A DNA stretch of 64,000 bases. It comes from Bursaphelenchus xylophilus (Eukaryota; Nematoda; Chromadorea; Rhabditida; Aphelenchoididae). The notes under the pieces are model-generated. The model was not told where the DNA came from and did no database searches. It was given only the letters and a program-made list of their open reading frames with translations. Of the stretch, positions 1 through 10,571 are shown one piece after another. The stretch lies in assembly GCA_904066235.2 (NCBI GenBank), contig CAJFCV020000006.1:3100001-3164000 (forward strand), read 5' to 3'. The position numbers and the translations under genes were made by a program. The number at the start of each line of letters is the position of its first letter. The stretch's first letter is position 1.

Positions 1-1967
1 TTCGATTTTCTTCGCAAAGCCTCAGCGAAAGTTATGTCATCAAGGAGACGATTCGAATCAACACCGTGATTGGCCCAATTGTCCGCGCCTACCTGGTGAT
101 GGCCATAGCTTGTACAATGACCTTGGCCTTTAACATTTACTGCATGCAGTACGGTTACTGGGAAATGCGAAGCGCCTACTACCAAAGCCTGACCAATGTG
201 AGTTGGTCATGAGATCTCTGTGGTCAAATTATGACTACTATACTGCACGTCAAAAGTTTGGAACAGGCCAGATCTTCTTTGCGGCTTGAGACGGGAGTTT
301 CATTTCTTTTTTATTAGAAGCTCCATGTATTAAGAACCTCAATGAATACATAGCCATGGAAATCAGAAAGCTCGTTGGAATTTAAAAAAAAAATAAAAAA
401 AATAAGTGCGTCAAAAGTTTGGAACAGCTTTTGGAAGGTGATTATAAACTTCGGGATGGAGGCTGGTATCCTCGCATTTAGTGTTTCTGGATGATGTATG
501 GAATCGGCATGCCAATGGCATACTGATTTTCATCGATAAACCCAAAATGAAAAAAATGCTTATTGAGCCAAAAACTACGGTCAAATTTGCGAAAAAATGA
601 ATTTTTTGGTTTGGGTTCTCTATGTTATCGGTGTGTAAGCGTTCTAAAATATTTAATGTGGTCGCACAATTGTACAAGAGAACTCAGATCTTCTCATAGG
701 AACCATATCCGCACAGCATAATTTATGAAAATTTTGAGTTTTGCTATGAATCTTTATTTAATGTGTTTTATATTTTTTATAGAGCGGCTTGGAGGCTAAT
801 TGGCTTTAACACCGCTATCGTGGAATAAAAAGGTGTCTTTATGAAGCAGAACCTGGCCACTATTTGCAACATGAAGGCCACATCTTTAAAAATAGCGGGT
901 ATATGAAATGTTAATATTCCCATATTTTTTATCTTGGATTTGAAGCCGCTGCATGGCTCAAAACTAAGTGCCTTTATCGTTATCACACCGATACAGTATT
1001 ATAAACCAACTCTCCGAATTATCACGCCACAAATCCGGGGCAGATATGAATATTGATTTTGGGGACAAAAAATTTTTTTAATATCTGAAAGATGTGGCCT
1101 TGGATGTTGCAAGTAGCGTGGGTTTTTGCTTCTTGAAGACACCTTTTTATTCCACGATAGCGGTGTTAAAGCCAATTAGCCTCCAAGCCGCTCTATAAAA
1201 AATATAAAACACATTAAATAAAGATTCATAGCAAAACTCAAAATTTTCATAAATTATGCTGTGCGGATATGGTTCCTATGAGAAGATCTGAGTTCTCTTG
1301 TACAATTGTGCGACCACATTAAATATTTTAGAACGCTTACACACCGATAACATAGAGAACCCAAACCAAAAAATTCATTTTTTCGCAAATTTGACCGCAG
1401 TTTTTGGCTCAATAAGCATTTTTTTCATTTTGGGTTTATCGATGAAAATCAGTATGCCATTGGCATGCCGATTCCATACATCATCCAGAAACACTAAATG
1501 CGAGGATACCTGCCTCCATCCCGAAGTTTATAATCACCTTCCAAAAGCTGTTCCAAACTTTTGACGCACTTATTTTTTAAATTTTTTTTTAAAATTCCAA
1601 CGAGCTTTCTGATTTCCATGGCTATGTATTCATTGAGGTTCTTAATACATGGAGCTTCTAATAAAAAAGAAATGAAACTCCCGTCTCAAGCCGCAAAGAA
1701 GATCTGGCCTGTTCCAAACTTTTGACGCGCAGTATATGTAAACTCTGGCCGTTTTTGCAGGTGGAGTATATAATGATCAACACCTACAATTTTTACGCCA
1801 GCTCATATACGATTTGGTACCTTCGACCGCTAAGGAAAATCTTCTTAAACGACTTGAGAACCGTTTTCAAATGTTCAATTCAAATGGAGAACGGTGTGAG
1901 CCCGGTAGACCGGCTTGAAGACGCGGCAACTGTACATTTTGACCATTTACACAGTCAATGGCAATAG
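1..1967 (+). CDS. SRE-like 7TM chemoreceptor, 3' part only (cut by window start)
   Basis: Last two exons of a nematode serpentine receptor; the 5' exons lie outside the window. Exon A runs from the window edge to about 197 (donor GTGAGT at 198). Exon B is 1761-1967, after acceptor TTTTTGCAG, and ends in TAG. The reading frame matches, exon for exon, the complete paralog at 8641-10054: both have a LSESY.IKETI helix start, an RAYL transmembrane segment, YNFYASSY.IW, a basic LRPLRK.FL turn and an acidic tail ending in HFD.L..QW. Such a C-terminal 'F..L...W' tail and the '..Y.IKE.I' motif are what I associate with SRE/SRA-superfamily chemoreceptors; the subfamily is an inference. The intron between the two exons is 1.56 kb, almost entirely an inserted palindromic element, whereas the paralog's equivalent intron is 68 bp. 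Confidence 0.7.
243..1732. mobile_element. Palindromic Tc1-type element with IR/DR ends
   Basis: A 1.49 kb inverted repeat lies inside the chemoreceptor intron, flanked by TA at 241-242 and 1733-1734. Each arm is about 650 bp (243-893 and 1082-1732), with about 190 bp of unique centre. The terminus contains CGTCAAAAGTTTGGAACAG, and the same motif occurs again about 165 bp inside each arm (about 404-426 and 1548-1570). Four direct/inverted motif copies is the IR/DR layout of Sleeping Beauty-like Tc1 elements. No transposase frame is present; short open frames in the arms mirror each other and are not genes. It is a non-autonomous foldback element. Confidence 0.85.
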
Positions 1968-2983
1968 ATTGCACTTTACGCGGAGTAAAAGGCATTTTTC
2001 TTCGAAATTGTTCAACGTAGACGGGAAACGGGTATAATTATCTCAACCTAGAATGCTAAGAAGCAAGTACGACAAAGCATGTCATAGTGGGATTTGACAA
2101 GGCGATAGCAATAACGTATCAAAATAGAAGAGTCATGGATCAGAAACGTTTCTGGAAATCAATTCTATGTTCGGCAGTCTGTATGTCAAATAAACTATTA
2201 GCTTATGAAAAATACCAACTACGCTAGCATAAGGAGTACAGGTTGGGCCATTCGAAACTACAAACATTGTTCCAGGTATTTCTCCGCTAAAAGTGCACCA
2301 ACTTTTACAAAGTTTATATCAAAGTGAAGCTGAGATGCACCTTTTTTATCCACCAAATGTGACAGGCCTACTGTCACATTCACGAAGGCCCACATAAATA
2401 TTATAGAAATTGAGGAATTTCTGGCGGAGAAATACGTAAAATAAGGTTGATAGTGTCGAGTGGCCCACCATGTATACTCGGAAAGTTGATTTTTCTTGTG
2501 TAAAAAACTGTATTTCTAACGGAACGTTACATCGATCATTTCTTGGTCAGTAAATAACTTTAACTATGCTGGATTGACGCTATACGATCTTTTTACCCAC
2601 ATACATGTCGGAAATTTAACTTTATCACGAATCGTAACTGCTACGACCCGTCTTGAAAAAACGGCTCGCGTGCTACCGAAGTTTGCAGGATATGTCCCAA
2701 AGCTCATTCCTGGCGGTTCATACTGTTACTATGCACATACGAATTTGTAATTTATATTCGGCTTGTACGAGTTTTCGTTTTTGATACTGTTTTGGAGGGT
2801 TGTGCATGCTGTTTTGGAGGGTAGTAATTACGCTTTTCAGTCGCGCCCTATTCCTACCGTACACCTAATAGAGTATGATTTAGTCGTAACTTGTCATTCA
2901 GAAAAATTTTAAAGTTTCATATTTTTACAGATTGTTTTTCAGACAGCACCTTTATCAGTCGAATGAGCGTCTAATACCAACGT
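1968..2983. other. Intergenic, no gene seen
   Basis: About 1 kb between the chemoreceptor stop codon and the next candidate exon. Both strands carry frequent stops. I see no RNA gene, long repeat or coding signal. Confidence 0.5.
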
Positions 2984-5900
2984 ATGTGTGACAAAATGGC
3001 CGAACTTTTGGAACAAGTAAGTTGTACTTTACATACAATTAGTAACTGTGTGTCTTACAAATGTTAAATGTTGAAGGTTTTATTTCAACGAGCACGGCAA
3101 CAAAGTTTCAAATACGTTTATAAACATAATTTTAAAGGTGTGTAGCCGAGGTGTAATACGATATGATAGGTACTAGTAACAATATTATATCATTCATGGA
3201 AAGATATACAATGGGGGACCTGATCCAGTGGCAAAAACGTACCATTTTGCACCCAGGAAGTATCCAAAATGTGGCAAAATCCTTCCCTCTCCAAGTGAAA
3301 AAACTCAGATTTCAAAAGCGCGCCCGTTCTTTTCGTGAGGAAAAAAGCCGCGCCCTTCAAAACGAAGTTTTTTCACTTGGAGAGGGAAGCATTTTGCCAC
3401 ATTTTTGATACTTCCCGGATGCAAAATGGTACGTTTTTTGCCATTGTAGCAGCTATTTTTATGAATCATAAAAAGAGATGCAGCACTTTCTTAACATTAT
3501 TTTAAAAGCTTCAGATGTCTGCGATACTTCTAATACTGGCTTTGAGAGCACTTTGATATAGGCTTCTGAGATTTACATTGAAAACGCACCATACCTATTT
3601 TATAGGACCTAGACAAACACGTCATCTTTACACCATTTATTCGATCCCACCTCTTACGCATACCGTATTAAAACGTCAATGGTATGAAGTATATGAGTTG
3701 TACAAAGTCCCCGGATTACGATCTTACTTACATCATAACCACTGACCCCTACATTGTGTATGCATAATTTGTTCCCTGTTCTTTCTAAAGTGCCATTATG
3801 CGTTGTCTATCCCTCTTTCCAACCACCGTTCCTTTACCGGTTGAAAGTCATGTCCCCGCTGACTTTGGGTGGTCAACGTATCCAATTATAAAATTAATTA
3901 CAGTTGTTTTCGCAACGAATGATTTTCCGCGGATCGTCCGAAGCGTACTTGCGTGACTTTTAATTGGCCACCGTTGAAACTGTGGATGATACACTTCAAT
4001 TTTTTTTTTTGGTTAATTAACAGTCTAGGCACTTCTTCACGCATGCTCGGAAGCAAATTCTTTTCGGCGTTTTTTTACAGTTCAAAAAGCAAATTTTTTG
4101 TCAGACAATTAAATTTCGACCTCAAAGAGCGACAAAAACTAGCGCAACAGGGGAATAAAATGCCTGAATGATGTCAAAAACATCCAGCCGTCTTCCAGTT
4201 TACAGCGGAGGACCTGATCCAGTGGCAAAAAAGGTATCATTATGCATCCGGGAAGTATCAAAAAATTTAGCAAAATACCTCCCTCTCCAAGTAAAAAAAC
4301 TCCGATTTTAAAAAGCGCGCCCGCTCTTTTTGTAAGGGGTTCAAAAGGAAGTTTTTTAGTTGACGAGGGAGGCGTTTTGCTACATTTTAGGACACTTCCC
4401 GGATGCAAAATGTTACATTTTTTGCCACTCGATCAGGCTCGCCGCTTTGGATTCTCCAATGAATTCCTGTAGAAGTTGATCTCTTTATTATTTAATTTTA
4501 TAGTGACTGTAAATTTACATTTATGACTGTTCTCATTATTTTTCAGTTATCTAATAACTAAATTTGATTACAAGTTCCCGAGTGAGTTTGACCCCTATTT
4601 TATTACATTACAGCTTTTTCCAAGAAGAGTTCATACGCTTAAGTTTTATTTAATTTGGCCAACTTACTAGACTATTGTGTAAAATAGTCTTTTTTGCAGG
4701 AGATGTACTTTTTGAAGATTCAGGACGGACTACGCTAGATTAAAATCTCAACATGCCCCTCAGATTGCGTTGAAATTTGTAAGCATTCACCAACATTTTG
4801 GATCGAAAATTTGGTCAAATGTTCGCTATTTTAAGCGTTTTTCTCCCTAATCGCTCTTCGCATTTCGCGCTGTCTCTCGTCGCCAAACACTGTTGAACAA
4901 ATCAGGTGCCTCTGCAAAACACTAGCTAAAATTTTCAGGAATTGATATGCCACCCATGCCCGACTTGTATGCAACAGTTCGAAACTTCCCTTGTTAGGTC
5001 ATTAGTCATTTCCAGAAAATCTTGGAGTGCTAAATTGTAGCTTAGTTTTCATCTGAAACGCCAAGCCTTTCGAAAACTGCTAACCCAATTATTCTATAGT
5101 GCAAAAAATGAAACCGTCTGAAGATTCTATTAGCCATAGTACTTCTACCTATTTCTCTTACAATGTTCCCATTATGATGATAGAAAAGTTTCATTATGTG
5201 AGATCGATGATTCGCGGGGGACAGGAATGTGGGTGGTCCGGTCCCTGAAGCTGCTTATCCTTTTCGTGATGAAGCCAGTTACACCACTTTTCGGGGTGGT
5301 TACGACGGCAGGACAATTATCTCGGACAGTATAGATATTAACTCGCTGTTAATTTATTCTAAACTTTAGGATAGAAATAATCGCTTTCCTTACATTTAGC
5401 GCAGTACCGGGTTCGTAACGTTTGGTCTGAAATTTCAGTGTACTTTCTTGCAGAAGAGGGTCATTCACAGAAACCGCCGCTTCTTTCCGCTCTTTTTTTA
5501 TCATAAGTATACTGAACAGTGTAGAAGATTGGTCCGTTTTCCGACCAAAAAACTTCTTTTTTTTTGGAAAAGAGTTTCGTTCCAGATTTATATTGGCCTA
5601 AAATTAACCCATAGAACCTCAAAAAATTTTTGTTATAGACAGTTTTCGTTGCAACAGGGTTAGCTGTGCAGGTATAATTTTTTGTGGAACACGTTGACTA
5701 AGTCGAGCAGAATCGACCAAATTTCCAAAATAAAATTCGGAAACAATCCTTTTCTTGGCTACTTCCGACCGTAAACTTGCTACGACTATGTAAGAAAATT
5801 CTAGCAATGCATTGTAACAGGGTTCATACAAATCGCGTGCAAAATGACAACATTTGCATATCAAAATGTCTGGCCCACTAGGAAAAAACTTTTACTTACT

Positions 5901-6768
5901 TACTCACCAGCTACAATTTTGCGGGTATTGTATCGCAAGTTTACAATAAATTGTATACCTCGGAGACATTTTCGTGCTATATTTACAAATGTAGCGACAA
6001 CAAAAATTCTAGTCTTTTATTCTCGCAAATGTGCAATGGATATTCAGCAAGAACCCATGAATGGATTCAGTGATAACGGGCAGGTAAGTGATGTCAACTC
6101 TTAATCAAAGTCTCTTATACTTGTTGACTTTTTCTAGCTAAATTCCATCGCCTTGTTGGGTATGAACTTTACAAAAAAACCTAAACAGCAGCGCGGAAGT
6201 AATTACTCTATGATTCCTTGTTTCCCCTTTTTTTGCATGCCAAGACTTCGTGAGAACACGTGCTTATTTATTTCCGCGTCCGGACTTTTCGTTCGATAAC
6301 AGTTCGTTTCAATACAGTACCGTTCGATATGCGGTGTATACCCAAAAATGTGGTGTAGGGCCAAGTCGAGCGAGTTTGAAAGGACCCGGAGTTAGACCGA
6401 TCTTTCTCGTAAGGAATGCAGTGTTTATATTTACGGCCCGGCCTCCGGCCCTGCCAGGTCTCACAAAGGGGCCCGGCCGGGCCGAACTCCAGAGCAATGT
6501 CTATACTTCTCCCACTCAGTATCGATCAAATTCAAACGAAATTTTTAGTGTGGTTTTTCGACCAAAAAATATTTTCTCGGAATTATTTTATTTATTTTGG
6601 TAATTCCTGACACTTCGTTTGGACAAAACTCAAAAGTGGGCGGAATAGATTTTTGTTCTGTTTTAGGTTGCCGTGCGACCTGAAGTATTCGACCCGAAAC
6701 TGTCGCTGACAAGTCGTAGCGCCTATGGGGTTAAAACTCCGAACGCGTTGCTAATATCTCAGTCATAG
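2984..6768 (+). CDS. Tentative small three-exon gene, unknown product
   Basis: Weak model, product not recognised. A TTTTTCAG acceptor (ending 2942) precedes an ATG at 2984 whose 33 nt frame ends at a good donor (GTAAGT at 3017). A phase-compatible 36 nt exon at 6048-6083 lies between ATATTCAG and GTAAGTG. A final exon at 6667-6768 follows TTTTAG and ends in TAG. The joined product is 56 residues (MCDKMAELLEQ, then a Gln/Asn-rich linker, then a VAVRPEVFDPKL segment). All junctions are phase 0, which is the main support. The first intron would be 3.0 kb and holds two foldback elements (3209-3446 and 4203-4449). A further possible exon at 4939-4997, with Cys-rich coding, does not keep the frame. 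It could be a remnant or chance splice signals. Confidence 0.25.
3209..3446. mobile_element. TA-flanked palindromic MITE, 'GACCTGATCC' family, copy a
   Basis: Near-perfect palindrome of about 238 bp flanked by TA (3207-3208 and 3447-3448). The left end contains GGGGGACCTGATCCAGTGG, and both arms carry the CCTCTCCAAGTGAAAAAACT block. The right end lacks about 15 bp of the terminal repeat. Four other copies are at 4203, 15162, 19652 and 37757. Confidence 0.85.
4203..4449. mobile_element. 'GACCTGATCC' MITE, copy b (diverged)
   Basis: Same palindromic family, with AGGACCTGATCCAGTGGC at the left end and the matching inverted block before 4449. TA is present at 4201-4202, but the right end has decayed and no flanking TA is clear. 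Open frames on both strands here are by-products of the palindrome. Confidence 0.75.
4450..6047. other. No clear gene
   Basis: AT-rich sequence with only short open frames of unlikely composition. The only item noted is the possible but frame-breaking exon at 4939-4997. Confidence 0.4.
6420..6500. other. GC-rich self-complementary patch
   Basis: A short block very rich in GGCC/CCGG (for example GGCCCGGCCGGGCC near 6470-6485), with partial inverted symmetry around 6430-6490, in otherwise AT-rich DNA. It may be an eroded transposon end; no further evidence. Confidence 0.35.
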
Positions 6769-6933
6769 CCGTTTCATCCCTGCACCCGCTCCTATCTATG
6801 CCCGTGATAATCTTTGATTCCGAATTCAAGCGCATTTCAGAACTTTCTGAGATTTTTTGCAATTCAACCGATTCAGGACTACACTACAAATAGCTTTTCA
6901 GTGTTCAATCTTTGCCCCTTTTTGCTATGTTCT

Positions 6934-7911
6934 CGTAATTTGCGGCACCACGACATTTCCGGAATTTGGACACTTCCGGAATGGCGGAATAGTGACACTT
7001 CCGGAATGGCGGAACAGTGACACTTCCGGAACCGGGGAAAAATCAAAGAAGAGGCTTAGACCTGCCATCTGAACCATCTGACTGGATTTATTGTTATTAA
7101 TCTCAAAAATTTTGTTATTTTTTTTCTGATTGTTACTTTTTTCTTAAGTAGTAGTGTTAAAAAGTAATTTTTTGGAATTTGTCCAAAAATACTGGATTTA
7201 GGGGTTTTCGAGGGTGCTGATTTCGAAAATCATGTTAGCTTTCCTCTTCATAGTACTATCTGGTACTATACAGTACGAAGTGAAAATATGGCTTTTGGCG
7301 TTAATGGTGTTGTTTTGATGCTTGGTACTCCTCAAAAACACGTTTTAAATAATTGGTACTGTTTAGTACTGTCTGGTACTGTGTAGTACAAGGTAAAAAT
7401 TTGGCCTTAAGGCGTTATTGGTGTTGTTCTGTTCCTTAGTACTCCTATTTTCACCTTGTACTACATAGTACCAGACAGTACTAAACAGTACCAGTTATTT
7501 AAAACGTGTTTTTGAGGAGTACTAAGCATCAAAACAACACCATTAACGCCAAGAGCCATATTTTCACCTTGTACTGTATAGTACCAGATAGTACTATGAA
7601 GAGGAAAGCTAACATGATTTTCGAAATCAGCACCCTCGAAAACCCCTAAATCCAGTATTTTTGGACAAATTCCAAAAAATTACTTTTTAACACTACTACT
7701 TAAGAAAAAAGTAACAATCAGAAAAAAAATAACAAAATTTTTGAGATTAATAACAATAAATCCAGTCAGATGGTTCAGATGGCAGGTCTAAGCCTCTTCT
7801 TTGATTTTTCCCCGGTTCCGGAAGTGTCACTGTTCCGCCATTCCGGAAGTGTCACTATTCCGCCATTCCGGAAGTGTCCAAATTCCGGAAATGTCCTGAT
7901 GCGTAATTTGC
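6934..7911. mobile_element. 0.96 kb foldback element with probable 10 bp target duplication (Mutator-like?)
   Basis: Arms of about 460 bp (6946-7415 and 7435-7901) are near-perfect inverted copies with a centre of roughly 20-30 bp. The outer ends align as CA(C/T)CA(C/G)GACATTTCCGG. The 10-mer CGTAATTTGC occurs on both sides (6934-6943 and 7902-7911); the left copy is separated from the end by GG. Each arm begins with three short tandem units containing GGCGGAA.AGTGACACTTCC. There is no coding capacity. Long inverted repeats with 9-11 bp target duplications are typical of Mutator-like elements; that assignment is inference. Confidence 0.75.
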
Positions 7912-8634
7912 ACGCACTTCCTTGCTAAAAAGAACCTGAACCCAAAAAGTAGTTCACCCTAAAAAAAATCGACTCCCCCGGTATTATGAACATCATCACG
8001 ACACTAGTGCATCAAATTATAGCTCATTTTTATGACACCTAGACCTTAGAAATGTTAGAAATTTCCTGGAAAGCCAAAGCAAAACATTTCACAGCGACAC
8101 ATCTTACTCGGCCAAATAAAGGTATTATTATTTGTTTGTTTAAAATGCCGGTTTCGTGCAGAATTTAAAATACCCGTTTACTGCGTCATCAGTGCAGTCG
8201 TGCTTTGCGCCAGCATTGAAGAGACAACCGGATATCGCTGAGATCTCATGTCAGGGTTATAAGGTAGTCGTATAGCTTCTAGAACTTTTTCCTATCGTTT
8301 GTTTTTCTAGGTGGCAGGCAGCTTGCTGTTATTGGAACTCATAGTTTTCTTAACCTTTGATTAGCGCATAAAACTTCTTTGCTTTTCATTACTAAAAATC
8401 TCAACGTTTAGAAACCGAAAGCGCAAAGATTTTTAACCTAGCTTTGCTCAGTATTCCATAAAAATTAGCCTAAAATTGAACCCAAGAGCGTTATTTCTAA
8501 GCTAGCTAGCAGACAGACCATAAAAGTAAAGCTAATGCAGGCTCAAATTAAAAGAACTTCCCCTAGTTGGTGTATGTGGGCACACTAAACGATGTTGATT
8601 CTTGCCCACACATTTCTAACCTGTTGTCTTTCAG
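7912..8634. other. Upstream region of chemoreceptor gene, no gene seen
   Basis: About 720 bp with no convincing frame. It ends in TGTTGTCTTTCAG (8622-8634), the probable leader acceptor of the next gene. Confidence 0.5.
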
Positions 8635-8640
8635 ATATTA
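8622..8640 (+). promoter_or_regulatory. Probable spliced-leader acceptor site
   Basis: A TTTCAG acceptor ends at 8634, only 6 nt before the ATG at 8641, with no upstream exon evident. In nematodes this spacing is typical of SL trans-splicing. The trans role is inference. Confidence 0.5.
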
Positions 8641-10054
8641 ATGTTATTCAAGGATTGGGTTGATCATTTTGTTGCCGTTTCACCGTACATTGAACTGCTG
8701 ATATGTATTCCCAGCATTGTCATTAATATTTATTCGGCTATTCGATTTGCCAATCTCAATTCCTATAGCAATAATTTTCGAATTGTCATGGTAAGTAAAA
8801 TCTACAAAAAAATTCGTTTCCTATAGTCTTTAGCCTGCAAATATCGTTTAATATTTCGGGTTTGCTTGCAACGGACGAGCGAAATATAAAACTAGCAACG
8901 TCGCCAATAAAAAAATTGCCCGCCACCGCGTATAAACCGTCTATTTTTCAGATCTCAACAAATTTTATTGTTGCTGGCGCCTCTCTTTTTCATCCCATTA
9001 CCTCAATGACCCCCATGGAATATATTTCATTCGCTGATGGACATTACATCGCTGGTATTTTGTTTTACATGATTGCTTTTACACATCATGGCTGTGTGTT
9101 CATATTCGACATAAAATTTTTTATTTTGGGGTTTGAGCGTTGGGTGGCGTTTCGCTCTCGAGCTACGTATGAGTATAGCCAAGACAACAGCACCATCAAG
9201 GTCTTTATTTCTATTGTAAGGAAATGCTTGAACTTCTTCGAACAAATATTATTCGCCTGTTCAACTATTAAATTAATGCTATTTCAGATAATTCTGGCTT
9301 GCTTCATGTTGATTGTTAAATTATTTTGTTATATTCATTTCAATCATACTGATTCGTACGACGTAATTTTGTCAAGAGCTCTGGTATTGGAATTCGATCT
9401 CCCTACGTTGATCTCGACACATTTTTTCGCTAGTATTTCTTGGCTTTATGCGGGCGTGGTAAGCTCAATTTTACCCTCCCTGATACCCTAGGCCTGGTCT
9501 CAAAAGACAAACCGAACCCTATTTATACATTTTCAAATATTTCAGGTATTCGCCAGGCTCCTTCGAACAGCCAATGAGCACCGGTTTTTGGGTCAAACCT
9601 TGAGCGAGAGTTATCAAATCAAAGAAACGATTAGTATTCTATCTGTTATTGGGCCAATTATTCGCGCCTACCTTGGAGTCGTAATATTCTGCAGCATCTG
9701 CGTTTCCCTCAACATGTATGGGATCCTCTATGGCCGTTGGCAAGAGAGGAGTAGTTATTACCAAGGGCTAACTAATGTAAGTCCAACTTTTCAACTAATT
9801 TCAGGACCATTTATGTAACCTTACTCCCAAATTTTGTTTTTCAGTTGGAGTACATTTGCATTAATATCTACAACTTCTACGCCAGCTCCTACGCAATATG
9901 GCATCTTCGGCCGTTACGAAAAGTCTTTCTCATGGATATCCGATCGCTATTTCGCACGTCGATCGACATCGAAAACCAAGTCAATCCCGGTTTGGAGAAG
10001 CACGCGGACGAAGCCAAAGTCTACTTCGACCAGCTACAAAACCAATGGAGCTAA
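8641..10054 (+). CDS. SRE-like 7TM chemoreceptor, complete
   Basis: Five exons (8641-8790, 8952-9215, 9288-9458, 9546-9776, 9845-10054), all phase 0, giving 341 residues. The product is a plasma-membrane G-protein-coupled receptor of the nematode chemosensory type, presumably in ciliated sensory neurons. Visible features: TM1 around YIELLICIPSIVINIY; an FERW.A motif after TM3 followed by a YE in the second loop (the usual ER..A...YE pattern of these receptors); LSESYQIKETI before TM5; RAYLGVVIFCSICVSL as a TM; and a tail ending FDQL.NQW. The start was chosen because TTTCAG lies 6 nt upstream. A truncated paralog with the same exon boundaries lies at 1-1967, so this is a tandem pair. Assignment to SRE rather than SRA/SRAB is from general motif resemblance only; ligand unknown. 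Confidence 0.75.
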
Positions 10055-10571
10055 AGTCGTGAAATCACCAAAAAAGGTTCGGAATCTCCAAAAAATCCCA
10101 TGGTACTTCAAAATAACGCATATCAAACAGAATAAAAACGTGCAACTGTCAAATGTTTCAGATATTTCAACTGGTAAATACAATACTCGGAGAAAAAATC
10201 ATATCATTCTTCAAAAAACAGTATTTATAACTTTATTATCAAAAGAAAAACACGGATATTACGCCAATACACGTAACAACATAAGGGTTAATGTGAGAAT
10301 TGACAAAATATTAAGCAATATAAGCCCTTTCTGGCAGTTATTTTAGATGAATAGAATCAAAAGGTTATGCATTCTTTAGGCCAAGAAGAACGCTTAGAAT
10401 GAAAGAATATGAACATGACAATATATATGATACAACGGAAAACAAAATAATTTTGAACCTCGCAAAAATAATTTAGCCAGAAGTTAGCCTTCAAAATGAT
10501 ATCAAGCATAAATAAAAGGTCAATTAGTTTCCCGTTATTATTATACTTTAGAACCTATCCCCGCAATCCCT
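10055..10571. other. Convergent intergenic spacer
   Basis: About 500 bp of AT-rich DNA between the chemoreceptor stop (+) and the helicase stop (-). An open frame continues past the receptor stop in another phase (to 10346) but has no gene-like features. It presumably holds the two 3' UTRs. Confidence 0.5.

Noticed and set aside
4939..4997. Cys-rich exon (CHPCPTC) of the tentative small gene
   Set aside because: Acceptor is good, but the donor is weak and the phase breaks the join with flanking exons.
9834..10346. 170-codon frame overlapping the chemoreceptor's last exon
   Set aside because: Another phase of exon 5; the receptor frame matches its paralog and ends at 10054.
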